Below are positions 27,162 to 36,123 of a DNA stretch of 64,000 bases, piece after piece. The stretch is from a virus. The notes below the pieces were generated by a model. It had not been told where the DNA came from and made no database searches. It saw nothing but the letters and a program-made list of their open reading frames with translations. The stretch spans positions 47,097 through 111,096 of IMG/VR virus record IMGVR_UViG_3300007623_000006, one strand, 5' to 3'. Made by a program: the position numbers and the translations under genes. Positions within the stretch are counted from its first letter, which is position 1; each line of letters begins with the position of its first letter.

Positions 27162-28352
27162 ATGTCAAGGTTAGTTATTAATAAGAATTTTCAAAAGAAA
27201 TATCTTAGTACTGCTTATAAAACACTAGTTGCTCCTGATGTTCCTATGCACATTTATGGGTATGAACACCCAAATGCTGGGTATAGAGGTTATTTTTATT
27301 TTGCATATACTAATGTACATGAGTTTTTGGATAGGTTGGATTATATACATAATTCTTCATACATTGAATATAACAATTATAGTTCTCCTAATGCATACTA
27401 TAGACTATTAGACGCGTTTAATGGTTCATATTGGTATGGGATTACTGGTTCGGCGGTAAGACAAGATACAGGCCTCCCAAGTAATTTATTTTTAGTAAAT
27501 GAAAGTGTGCTAAAAGTTATAGATAAAATTAATATAAAGTTAAGAGAAGGTTTAGATACATTACCAAAGGTAACAGATTATTATGCAAATTATTCTATAT
27601 CATCTTTAAGTGAAGAAGACCAAAATATATTTATGTCAAAAGAAATAAATCCGTATTGGTTAGGTCAGACATTTTTATCAAATGATAAGTCTATAAGACA
27701 TAGTGCATTTCAAGCATTTGCATATATTGGTGTAATAACAGAAGAAGAAGCAGACTTAATGAATAATATGTTTATTAGAATAAAAAAATATAGTTCTGTT
27801 GAAGATAGAAGTACTTTACTTTTTGGTGAATCTTTTATGAGGTCAGACGAGTACAACTTAGAATACAATGCTGAATCTAACACAATTGATTATGAATTAC
27901 AATCTACTGAATCTGTATATAAAGTTTGTGTTGAGAATGAGTACGATAATCTAGTTAATAATGGTTATGTTCAAAGTGTTAACAACCCTCTAAATGAACA
28001 ATTATATATAATAGATTTTGCTTATAATGACCATAAGTTTGATAGAACTAACCATGACTTTGGTACTACAGATTATTATTATGTATATAATAATAGTATT
28101 TCGTCTACTACAAGACTTGTATATAGTCATGGTGGAAGTGCTGTTGTTGATTTATATTCTGCAGCGTATTTAAAGACACCAATTAGAAAATTTTATAATG
28201 AACAAAATGGAAAAGTAGTTCCGCAGTTATCTTATATAGCATTGTCTGTTTCGGAAACTGGTCAAGGTGCTGATATTGAATTTGATAAAATAGATGAGAT
28301 TGAGTATATTGACAATCTTAAATTTAGATTTAGAATACCAAAAGAATACTAG
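27162..28352 (+). CDS. B-family array protein B4, 396 aa
   Basis: The largest B copy. It starts with RLVINKNFQKKYLSTAY and keeps the family ending (YIALSVSETGQGADIEFD, then EYIDNLKFRFRIPKEY), but has about 130 extra residues in the middle, rich in Tyr, Asn and Ser. Two internal segments resemble the helical middle of the family, so it may contain a partial internal duplication. Confidence 0.75.
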   Translation: MSRLVINKNFQKKYLSTAYKTLVAPDVPMHIYGYEHPNAGYRGYFYFAYTNVHEFLDRLDYIHNSSYIEYNNYSSPNAYYRLLDAFNGSYWYGITGSAVRQDTGLPSNLFLVNESVLKVIDKINIKLREGLDTLPKVTDYYANYSISSLSEEDQNIFMSKEINPYWLGQTFLSNDKSIRHSAFQAFAYIGVITEEEADLMNNMFIRIKKYSSVEDRSTLLFGESFMRSDEYNLEYNAESNTIDYELQSTESVYKVCVENEYDNLVNNGYVQSVNNPLNEQLYIIDFAYNDHKFDRTNHDFGTTDYYYVYNNSISSTTRLVYSHGGSAVVDLYSAAYLKTPIRKFYNEQNGKVVPQLSYIALSVSETGQGADIEFDKIDEIEYIDNLKFRFRIPKEY

Positions 28353-28361
28353 GAGATTAAA

Positions 28362-29090
28362 ATGGCAAACATAGTAATAAATAAGAATTTTAATAAGAAG
28401 TATCTTTGGAGATATGTCGACCAAACATTTAAAATAAAAACAACATACAGTAGATGGATTATAACTAATGATACATTAGATGCAACAGGAATAAACAGTT
28501 CATATAGAACTGTATTCTTGACAAATCAGACTACATTATCATTATTTGATAAAATATCTTCTCACTATAAAAACATTGATATGGGAGATTTACAAGCATA
28601 TGATTTTTTAAGTACAATAATCAATACAATGTTACAAACAGATGACGATACATATTACATTAGAGCAATGGACAAACTTGTAGCAGACGGCGCATTGACA
28701 CAAGAAGAAGCTAATTCAATATATGTTAATAAATTAACAGATGTTGTTTCTATTAATGCATCTGTTAATATTGACGGTGTTATATCATTTAGTATAATTG
28801 AACCTAACAAACTGTATAGAAGATACGAGCAAACTGTTGATAACCCTACTAATGAACAAATGTATTTATGCTTTATTCCAGAAGAGAGTGGGTATTTTAT
28901 AGGGTCTAACTATTATTCAACTCTATATCATACTGCAGTTGAAAATGAAAATGTTAAACAAAGTTTAAGATATGCTGCTATGTCTATTGGTGACACTGGT
29001 ACTGAAGATATCGTGTTTGATTATACTGGTATAATTGATTATTTAGATACATTTGAATTTAATATTAATCTTCCAAGAGTAATCTCTTAG
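28362..29090 (+). CDS. B-family array protein B5, 242 aa
   Basis: It starts with IVINKNFNKKYLWRYVD, very close to B6 (TVNKNFNKKYLYRYTE) and B4. The helical middle holds DGALTQEEANS, and the end is DYLDTFEFNINLPRVIS. No A gene separates it from B4 or B6. The close N-terminal similarity of B4-B6 points to recent tandem duplication. Confidence 0.75.
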   Translation: MANIVINKNFNKKYLWRYVDQTFKIKTTYSRWIITNDTLDATGINSSYRTVFLTNQTTLSLFDKISSHYKNIDMGDLQAYDFLSTIINTMLQTDDDTYYIRAMDKLVADGALTQEEANSIYVNKLTDVVSINASVNIDGVISFSIIEPNKLYRRYEQTVDNPTNEQMYLCFIPEESGYFIGSNYYSTLYHTAVENENVKQSLRYAAMSIGDTGTEDIVFDYTGIIDYLDTFEFNINLPRVIS

Positions 29091-29100
29091 GAGGGTTGAT

Positions 29101-29871
29101 ATGAGACTAACAGTTAATAAAAATTTTAATAAAAAATATCTTTATAGATATACAGAATTGTTTTTTAACCAGCCAGAATTAATAACATATCATACAGGTT
29201 CATCATCTATGATATTTAGACATCCATCTATAATTTTTTCAGATTATAAAAATGACACTACAACTACAGAATGGGCATATTACAGATTTATTTGTAATCA
29301 AGATTTTATAGATGTTATGGATATAGTTAATAATATGGACAATCCAAAAAGTTATATAATTAATCAAACGCTTGTTTCTGGTAGTGATATATATAGAGAC
29401 GCAATGCTTCAGCAATTATTTGATGATAATATTATAACACAATCACAAAGAGAAAATAGTAAATTTTATCCGATTTACGGTGCACATGATTATTTATCTT
29501 CATTTAAATATAATGAAGAAAAAAATGATATTTATGTTAATTATTCACATAATACGATTTTTTCACTTGATTATAAAATAGATAATAACATCGAAGAAAA
29601 TTTATTTTTTGTATATCTTTCTAGAACAACTCCTATGTTTAGTGAAAATAAAGATTACAGTTTTCAAGTAGCTGCATATGGTGCACCTTATCATGATGTT
29701 GTTGTTCAAAGAGGTGTTGGGTTTGAGAAAAATGACGGTTCTACTAAAACTGTCGTTCCATATATAGCATTAGATATGAAATCAGACCTTGGGTTTGATT
29801 ATATTGATAAGATTACACATATAGATAATTTTTCATTTAACATTAATTTTATAAAAGAGTACACTCTTTAA
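29101..29871 (+). CDS. B-family array protein B6, 256 aa
   Basis: Last B copy before the oxygenase. The N-terminal 16 residues nearly match B5; the C terminus (YIALDMKSDLGFDYIDKI, then HIDNFSFNINFIKEYTL) is a diverged version of the family ending in which LP is replaced. After its stop there is a middle-type promoter, so the long array transcription unit may end here. Confidence 0.75.
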   Translation: MRLTVNKNFNKKYLYRYTELFFNQPELITYHTGSSSMIFRHPSIIFSDYKNDTTTTEWAYYRFICNQDFIDVMDIVNNMDNPKSYIINQTLVSGSDIYRDAMLQQLFDDNIITQSQRENSKFYPIYGAHDYLSSFKYNEEKNDIYVNYSHNTIFSLDYKIDNNIEENLFFVYLSRTTPMFSENKDYSFQVAAYGAPYHDVVVQRGVGFEKNDGSTKTVVPYIALDMKSDLGFDYIDKITHIDNFSFNINFIKEYTL

Positions 29872-29884
29872 TTACTTTTTAAAA

Positions 29885-29907
29885 TTTAAGTGAACTTATG
29901 TTATACT
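29885..29907 (+). promoter_or_regulatory. middle-type promoter TTTAAG-N11-TATACT for the oxygenase operon
   Basis: TTTAAG at 29885-29890, 11 bases, then TATACT at 29902-29907, preceded by TG one base upstream. The start codon of the oxygenase is 27 bases downstream. It is the only promoter of this class inside the late structural region, which suggests that the oxygenase and its partner are made earlier than the surrounding virion proteins. Confidence 0.6.
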
Positions 29908-29934
29908 AAACATATTTTCACTTAAAGGCTCATA

Positions 29935-30747
29935 ATGTCAAACACAAACGACATAAAACTATACAACACAGATGAAATTTTCGCATTAAATCCTGATATG
30001 AATATTAATATTGTTAGTGCTGACGGTAAGCCAATACTTATTATAGATGATTTTTATAAAAATCCTGATTTAGTTAGAGATTTAGCAATAAACACCCCAA
30101 TACCTTCAACTAACCGGTCATATGCGTCTGGATATCCTGGTAAAAGAGGGTTATTAGGCGGTTTTATTGATAATAAACAATTTTATGAAAAAGTCAGTGA
30201 TATACTTTTAAAAAGCTTAGATATACACCATTTTGTTAAGGAAGGTACTATTTTAGACAATGGTGGTGACTTTATTGTAAATGTATTTGATAGTGAAGAG
30301 AATATATCAAATGAGAATAGATTTACCTTACCACATACTGACCCTAGTTTAGTTGCATCAGTTATATATTTAAACAAAGAGGATGAAGACCCGGTAGGAA
30401 CTGGTATATATAAACATAAATCTGGATATTCTTTCAAACCAAACAATGACGCACACTTATTTTGGATATGTAAACAAGAAGATGATTTACCACACAATTA
30501 TATGGAAGGTTTACAAACAGTAATAAAATCAATTGACTTAGCTGAAAAACAAGGTAACCATGTATTAGATGGTAACGATGAATGGGAATGTATTGCTCGT
30601 TCAACTGGTGCTTATAATCAATTTATAGGGTATGTTGCAGGTATGTTTCATTCACCATTAATAGACTACAATATATTTAAAGACAAAAATTATAAGAGAA
30701 TTAACCAAGTTATTTTTTGGGACCCAAGCAGGAGATATAATAAATGA
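29935..30747 (+). CDS. 2OG-Fe(II) oxygenase-like protein (DUF6445-like)
   Basis: A 270-aa protein whose layout follows DUF6445 proteins of the 2-oxoglutarate/Fe(II) oxygenase superfamily: DDFYKNPDLVR (about 38-48), SGYPGKRG, iron ligands in LPHTDPS (His134, Asp136) followed by VIYLN, GTGIYKHKSG, and a distal FHSPLID (His239) with Arg255 as the likely 2OG-binding residue in RINQVIFWDP. Relatives hydroxylate amino acid side chains or halogenate; the substrate here is unknown. Its stop overlaps the next start (ATGA), a strong sign of joint expression with the U32-like protein. Good ribosome binding site (AAAGG). Confidence 0.75.
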   Translation: MSNTNDIKLYNTDEIFALNPDMNINIVSADGKPILIIDDFYKNPDLVRDLAINTPIPSTNRSYASGYPGKRGLLGGFIDNKQFYEKVSDILLKSLDIHHFVKEGTILDNGGDFIVNVFDSEENISNENRFTLPHTDPSLVASVIYLNKEDEDPVGTGIYKHKSGYSFKPNNDAHLFWICKQEDDLPHNYMEGLQTVIKSIDLAEKQGNHVLDGNDEWECIARSTGAYNQFIGYVAGMFHSPLIDYNIFKDKNYKRINQVIFWDPSRRYNK

Positions 30748-31856
30748 TAACAGATATCAAAGAAATTGAAACATATTCGTGGACAACACCATATCACAAG
30801 GAAAAGGGTGCTTTTAGTATACCATATTATTCAGGTATAACACACCCTGAAATGAATTTTGACCATAATTTTGAAAGTTTTTTAGATGAATACAGTGATT
30901 GGATTCATGACATATATTTTACACCACCAACAGTTCTACCATTTGAGAATGATTCAATGGGAATGGGTAAACAAATGACTGACGATGAAAAAGATGCAGT
31001 ACTTGATAAATTGTTAGGTTACCAAGAAAAATATGGTATTCCAATTTCAGCAACATTTAATGATACAAGTATTTTAAAAACTGAAAAGCAACTGAAACAG
31101 TTTATTGAAAACTTCCGACCACTATACGAAAAAGGGGTTAGAAACATTACACTTGCTCCAGTTATATGGATGTTAACTGGTGAGATTAAAAAAGCATATC
31201 CAGACTTATATATTAAGAATACTGTATTAACAAGAGTTAGAGACGGACAAATGTTTTGGGACCACGCTGAAGCAGGGTTTGATTATATTAACATTGATAG
31301 AGAGTTAATGAGAAATGAAGATGGATTAAAAAGTGTTAAAAAAGCACAATTAAAATTTTATGAAGAAACTGGTAAATATATTCCAATTGCTTTACTAGCA
31401 AATGAGAGTTGTAGAGGTAAATGTCCGGTAATGGATGAACATTATCATTATAACCAAAACAGTCATAAAAATGATAATGTACCTTATTTTGGTACACCAA
31501 TATCACAATTCACTTGCCCTCATTGGCAAAAAACGGTACCTGGATATGTATTAAAGCAAGCAAACTTTGTACCACTAAATAGTCAAATAGACTGGGTTAT
31601 GCAATATATCGATGTATTTAAGATGCATGGTAGAGCAACACCAGACTTAATGATGAATAGTTTAGGATTTATTAATGAATTTATTAGAGATGATGGTATC
31701 GAAATTCCATTTGAACCTGAATTATACACAAAATGGTTAAAAGTTATTAAAAACTGTAAATTTCAATGTTATGATTGTAATTTATGTGGTCAGGTCGAGG
31801 ATTCAATAGAAAAAACAAACCAAAAATACTTAATTAATCCTACATTATTTCATTAA
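30744..31856 (+). CDS. U32-peptidase-like Fe-S protein, possible O2-independent hydroxylase
   Basis: A 370-aa protein with TIM-barrel-like rhythm. Residues 160-240 resemble the U32 core: a strand KNTVLTRVRDG, then GFDYINIDREL, and ALLANESCRGKCPVMDEH. Seven cysteines (223, 227, 258, 338, 342, 345, 348) form clusters CxxxC, a lone Cys in FTCPHW, and CxxxCxxCxxC, well able to hold a 4Fe-4S cluster. U32 relatives such as UbiU/UbiV, TrhP and RlhA carry out hydroxylation without oxygen; others are called peptidases. The spacing is not identical to theirs. Four-base overlap with the oxygenase suggests a shared substrate. Confidence 0.6.
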   Translation: MITDIKEIETYSWTTPYHKEKGAFSIPYYSGITHPEMNFDHNFESFLDEYSDWIHDIYFTPPTVLPFENDSMGMGKQMTDDEKDAVLDKLLGYQEKYGIPISATFNDTSILKTEKQLKQFIENFRPLYEKGVRNITLAPVIWMLTGEIKKAYPDLYIKNTVLTRVRDGQMFWDHAEAGFDYINIDRELMRNEDGLKSVKKAQLKFYEETGKYIPIALLANESCRGKCPVMDEHYHYNQNSHKNDNVPYFGTPISQFTCPHWQKTVPGYVLKQANFVPLNSQIDWVMQYIDVFKMHGRATPDLMMNSLGFINEFIRDDGIEIPFEPELYTKWLKVIKNCKFQCYDCNLCGQVEDSIEKTNQKYLINPTLFH

Positions 31857-31859
31857 AAG

Positions 31860-31867
31860 TATAAATA
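31860..31867 (+). promoter_or_regulatory. T4-type late promoter motif TATAAATA
   Basis: Exact TATAAATA directly after the U32-like gene and 17 bases before the A5 start. It restarts late transcription for the last A/B pair and the genes beyond it. Confidence 0.6.
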
Positions 31868-31884
31868 TCGTAAAAAGGGTTGTG

Positions 31885-32397
31885 ATGTTCACTTCAAATT
31901 TTTACGGTATTCCTTATTACTTAATGCCAACACAAAACCCAATTATCAATACAGGTACTCAACCTAGTACAATCGCAGAAGATAATGTTTGGTTGTATTT
32001 TTTTAGTGGTGTTATGCCTGAATCATATGTATTATCTGACATCACCAACTTAGGGGAACTTATAGCATTTTACAACCCAGTATCTGTTGTACCCGACTTA
32101 ACTATGGAGTATCGATATGATACAGATGTTAAGCAAAAGCAAATGTCAATCTTATTAGAAGAACCTTTAACTGCATCATTTAGAAAAAATGGAGTAGTTT
32201 CATGGATGGCAGTTGTAGGAAGACTTGATGAAACAGATGACACTAGATTTATGTTTTTTAGTGATGGAATTGGAAGTGTAGATGAAAAATACAAACCTGT
32301 TATAATAGATAACTTTAATGGTGTTATTGGTGAAGAGTACAATATATTAAAAGTTGACTTTATTATAAGAGATTTACCTAGTAGTGAGATTATATGA
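31885..32397 (+). CDS. A-family array protein A5, 170 aa
   Basis: Last A copy, separated from the others by the hydroxylase genes. It retains NFYGIPYYLMP, FFSGVMPESYVLSDI, KNGVVSWMAVV, FFSDGIG (Gly replaces Ser of DSIG) and LKVDFIIRDL. A GTG three bases upstream could also start translation; AAGGG at 31875-31879 fits this ATG better. Its stop overlaps the B7 start. Confidence 0.75.
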   Translation: MFTSNFYGIPYYLMPTQNPIINTGTQPSTIAEDNVWLYFFSGVMPESYVLSDITNLGELIAFYNPVSVVPDLTMEYRYDTDVKQKQMSILLEEPLTASFRKNGVVSWMAVVGRLDETDDTRFMFFSDGIGSVDEKYKPVIIDNFNGVIGEEYNILKVDFIIRDLPSSEII

Positions 32398-33149
32398 GAT
32401 TAGTAGTTAACAAAAAAACAAAAAAAGAATTATTCACACATTTAACTGACATTATATTTCCTACAGACGACTACTGGTTATCTGATACTATATCGGTTTA
32501 TACTGACTTAAGCACAAGCACCTCAACTGAAAATGTACCATATCAACTATTCTTATGGGTACCTGAAACTTTTATTGAAACACTTGAAATTATTAATACT
32601 ACAGTAAGAGAAAACAAGATAAACATAGGTGTTGATTTAGGTTTATTTTTTAATACACTTTACTTTGGTGGTGATACTAGTAGAATAGGTGCATTAAACT
32701 TATTAGTGGAAAAATATATAATAACAGAACAGAACCGTAATACAATTATAAGTCTTTTTTCACATTTTACTAATTTTGACCCTAATTTCTTTTATAGGGA
32801 ATTTGATAAATCAATAGATAGATACAAGTATTATTATAGTGGAACTATGGGCTTAAAAAACACATATAAAATTGCAAATAACTTGACATTAGATAAAATG
32901 TATGTTATAATACCTGTATTAACACCAATTAGTTTTAGTGAAACTGGGCCAATACCAGGTACTAATGGTTTATATAGTTCAATTATACCACTTTATTCTC
33001 CTAAACTAGGAAGATTAGTTAGTCATTGCTCATATATGGGTCTAGAAGTAACAGAGATAGACGAGAACTTCTTTTACTCTGAAACTGAAACTTACACGCA
33101 ACTTAAACCTTTTGAGTGGTATATGACAATTCCTGATACGGTTGTATAA
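32394..33149 (+). CDS. B-family array protein B7, 251 aa
   Basis: It starts with RLVVNKKTKKELFTHLTD and carries the helical middle (LVEKYIITEQNRN). The C-terminal region (CSYMGLEVTEIDE, then WYMTIPDTVV) is the most diverged of the family. It overlaps A5 by four bases and the next gene by one, so the A5-B7 pair leads straight into the RCC1-propeller module. Confidence 0.75.
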   Translation: MRLVVNKKTKKELFTHLTDIIFPTDDYWLSDTISVYTDLSTSTSTENVPYQLFLWVPETFIETLEIINTTVRENKINIGVDLGLFFNTLYFGGDTSRIGALNLLVEKYIITEQNRNTIISLFSHFTNFDPNFFYREFDKSIDRYKYYYSGTMGLKNTYKIANNLTLDKMYVIIPVLTPISFSETGPIPGTNGLYSSIIPLYSPKLGRLVSHCSYMGLEVTEIDENFFYSETETYTQLKPFEWYMTIPDTVV

Positions 33150-33976
33150 TGGAAGAAATATTAGATAAAATAACATCTTTAATAAGTGAAGATGAAGATA
33201 AATTTTATACAAATCTAGCAGCTCATAAAAGTGGGTTTGATACAGATTACAAAGAAATTATATCAAAATACCTATTACATAAAGATATAGTAAAAGAACA
33301 CATATTTAAACAAAAACCACACTTAGCAAAGGGGTTTGTTAAAAGCGAAGGTAAGTTAGATAAGTTTATTAATCACATACCTGTAGTACATAATTTAGAC
33401 TTATATGATGATAGTGTTATAAGGGCAGATTTAAATAGTAATAACTTACACTTATATGCTCAAAAGTTTAATATTTTAAGTGATTTAACAAAAGAAAAAT
33501 TTTACTTATTAATTGAGTTGAGTAATATAAGTGTTGTTATTAATAACGATTTAAGAATACCTGTTAAATACCTAAAACCTAACTGTACTATATTGTATAT
33601 TAATTATATGGCAAATAAACCAGACTTTGAAGATTTCTTAAGCCAATTTGATAACTCAAAATATATACTTCAAAATTATCATCACTTAAAACACCCTAAC
33701 ATAACATCATATGTTATGAGATATGTAACAATGATAACAAAAGAAAGTTTAGAAAATCTTATAAATGTAGGATTCACATTAAGAGATATATTAACACATA
33801 GACCACAATTTTTACCATTATCATTGGATTATATAAATACAATAGATGATTTAAAAATTGTTTTAAAATGTGTCGACACAACAACATCTGTAGAAGTAAT
33901 AAACCATTTATATACCAAACTACCACATTTTAAAACAATTATTGATGAAAGAATAAAAAGGTTGATGAATGGCTAG
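33149..33976 (+). CDS. unknown protein, 275 aa
   Basis: Not recognised. A mostly helical basic-acidic protein, unlike the beta-rich neighbours, with regularly spaced helices in its second half (LENLINVGFTLRDILTH, then IDDLKIVLKCVD) that could be a helical-repeat scaffold. No enzyme motif is visible. It overlaps both neighbours by one and eight bases. An assembly chaperone for the following propeller protein is possible but unsupported beyond position. Confidence 0.7.
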   Translation: MEEILDKITSLISEDEDKFYTNLAAHKSGFDTDYKEIISKYLLHKDIVKEHIFKQKPHLAKGFVKSEGKLDKFINHIPVVHNLDLYDDSVIRADLNSNNLHLYAQKFNILSDLTKEKFYLLIELSNISVVINNDLRIPVKYLKPNCTILYINYMANKPDFEDFLSQFDNSKYILQNYHHLKHPNITSYVMRYVTMITKESLENLINVGFTLRDILTHRPQFLPLSLDYINTIDDLKIVLKCVDTTTSVEVINHLYTKLPHFKTIIDERIKRLMNG

Positions 33977-35831
33977 TATATATGATTTTTATGATGTTAC
34001 TGATAATGTGTTTGTAATAAACTCAGACGAATATGACACAATTGTATTTAGAAGCCTATTAGATGATGAATTATCTTTAGATAGTAGTAGGCCTGATTTA
34101 ATATTTGACGATATAAGAAACGACGATATATACGATTATTTTTATAAACTAAACACTTTTATTGATTCTAGACAAGACAACTTTACAACTTTACCATTAG
34201 ATAAAATTGAGAGAACAGGTAGTAGCTATTCTGTACTAATGACAAATGATGGTGATGTTCAGTGGCAAAAGTTAGCAAAACCAATCACAGGTACAATCCG
34301 ATTAAGTGACACAGTTGACCAAAGTCTTATATTTTTTGATAATACTTTAGTTGAAGGTTCATTCTCGTTGTTAGAAAACTTAACAATTGACGCACACACA
34401 TTTTTGGGTAACTTTACTAGAGCAAGAGCATATACACCGACATATTATCAAGACTATGGTGAAACAAATTGGAATTCAGCAGAAATTAAGATTAATGGTA
34501 AATTTGAGGATGTATGCGATACTTTACCTGACAAGTCAGACTATGCAAATGGTCAATTAACATTTATATCAAAAAATAGCACAATAGACGAAATGTTAGA
34601 TTTAACAGTTATAGATGTAGATGGAAATGATGTTAAAGTAAGTGGCGTTAATAGTAAGTTAGAAATCGCTAAAATAAACAATGTTAGAAAAACAATTTGT
34701 GCTTCTAGATACGACATTTCGGCAATTGACAGTGATGGTAACATTTTAATATGGGGTAGTTATACATCATCATATTATCAACCACCTATTAATGCTAGTG
34801 CTTTTACAAGCATAAATGCAGGTTACTATGGTTTTACTGGAGTAACTGATGAGAACAAAGTGTATGTATGGGGTAAAAATAACCTTTTTGTTAAGTATTT
34901 AATTGACACCATTCCAACTGGTAATGATTATATTGATAGTGATATGGGATTAAACTTTTGTGTCGCTTTAAAAGAAGATGGGACTTTACAGCATTGGGGG
35001 TATACAACATATTTATCACAAAGTATGATACCAGATAAAATATTCACAAAGCATGTATGTGCATATAAAATATTATTTGCTCTTGATAGTGATGGTTATT
35101 TAGGTGCGTATGGAAAGTATGATTTTTATAAACTTATGGCAAACTTACCAAAAGAAAAAATAATAGATTTTGATGTTAGATACTCTACTGGAGTATATTT
35201 AAGAGATGACGGTACTGTAGGTCAATGGGGTAATGTTACAGGGTTCACTATACCAGATTTTGGTGGTAAAACGATTGTTAAAGTATTTGCTGGTAAAGTT
35301 ACTTTACACGCATTAGCAGATGACGGTACACTTTTTTCATGGGGTGATTGGTACACATATAACAATACACCTGAAAACATATCATGGGGTGATGTATGTG
35401 GTCATAATTATGTTAGTGCTGGAATTGATACAAGTGGTAACATTTATACTTGGGGTAGAGACAGTTTATCTACATACGATAGTTATATGGTAAATAAAAA
35501 ACCTGACACAGATGGTATTATAAGTGGAAAAGTAGTTTCAGGGTATGAATACGACATCACATTAGAAAGTGGTATATCAGTAGGTGACATATATCTTGTA
35601 TCATCGAACTTATATTATACTGAAACTGAAGATACTACAAACATTGAAGACTACATACTTTTACCAAAAAAAGAAGTTACAATGGATGGTACTGAATTTG
35701 TTATTACTTATGATAAATTAGATATAAATACAAATGCTATAGGTCTATTATATGAATTTAATAACAGATTAGAAAGAGTGTATAAAATACAAGTAGACCT
35801 AACTAAGTCTGCTTTAGGAGAAGATGTATGA
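33969..35831 (+). CDS. RCC1-type beta-propeller virion protein, 620 aa
   Basis: After an adaptor-type N terminus (about 110 residues) and a linker domain, residues about 235-515 hold seven repeats with the RCC1 signature, an alpha/beta turn ending in a W/Y-G: IWGSYTSS, VYVWGKNN, LQHWGYTT, LGAYGKYD, VGQWGNVT, LFSWGDWY and IYTWGRDS. That predicts a seven-bladed propeller. A beta-rich domain follows. Propellers on phage tails can mediate binding. The gene overlaps the preceding one by eight bases and the next by four. The sister protein is at 37044. Confidence 0.75.
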   Translation: MASIYDFYDVTDNVFVINSDEYDTIVFRSLLDDELSLDSSRPDLIFDDIRNDDIYDYFYKLNTFIDSRQDNFTTLPLDKIERTGSSYSVLMTNDGDVQWQKLAKPITGTIRLSDTVDQSLIFFDNTLVEGSFSLLENLTIDAHTFLGNFTRARAYTPTYYQDYGETNWNSAEIKINGKFEDVCDTLPDKSDYANGQLTFISKNSTIDEMLDLTVIDVDGNDVKVSGVNSKLEIAKINNVRKTICASRYDISAIDSDGNILIWGSYTSSYYQPPINASAFTSINAGYYGFTGVTDENKVYVWGKNNLFVKYLIDTIPTGNDYIDSDMGLNFCVALKEDGTLQHWGYTTYLSQSMIPDKIFTKHVCAYKILFALDSDGYLGAYGKYDFYKLMANLPKEKIIDFDVRYSTGVYLRDDGTVGQWGNVTGFTIPDFGGKTIVKVFAGKVTLHALADDGTLFSWGDWYTYNNTPENISWGDVCGHNYVSAGIDTSGNIYTWGRDSLSTYDSYMVNKKPDTDGIISGKVVSGYEYDITLESGISVGDIYLVSSNLYYTETEDTTNIEDYILLPKKEVTMDGTEFVITYDKLDINTNAIGLLYEFNNRLERVYKIQVDLTKSALGEDV

Positions 35832-36112
35832 TAAGAGTAGAAGAAACAACAGTACAAAATGGACCATTATTTACAAAAGGGTTTAAAGCAAAGTTAGATG
35901 AAGGTACAACTGACAAATTCAAAGTAAGATACCACATTGACCAAGAAGTTGGAGATGTTTTTGATTTGATTGCTGATATGTCTAAAATGATATGGTTATT
36001 AAATAGAAAAATAGATGGTACTACGGTTGAGGGTGATGTTGAACTTGAAGCCAAACTTAAAGATAGAATGGGTCAAATTGATAATATTCTAGCTACATAT
36101 TACAGTAAGTAA
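35828..36112 (+). CDS. small module partner protein, 94 aa (paralogue of the gene at 21073)
   Basis: It shares the G-F-K-A-K-L-D-E-G-T-T-D-K-F pattern, an R-Y-H/E-I-D/E-Q core and a helix starting with LIADMSKMIWLLN with the 87-aa gene. It sits between a propeller gene and the next fibre-like gene, as the other copy does between fibre-like genes. It overlaps the propeller gene by four bases (ATGA). Confidence 0.7.
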   Translation: MIRVEETTVQNGPLFTKGFKAKLDEGTTDKFKVRYHIDQEVGDVFDLIADMSKMIWLLNRKIDGTTVEGDVELEAKLKDRMGQIDNILATYYSK

Positions 36113-36123
36113 AGGATTAATTT

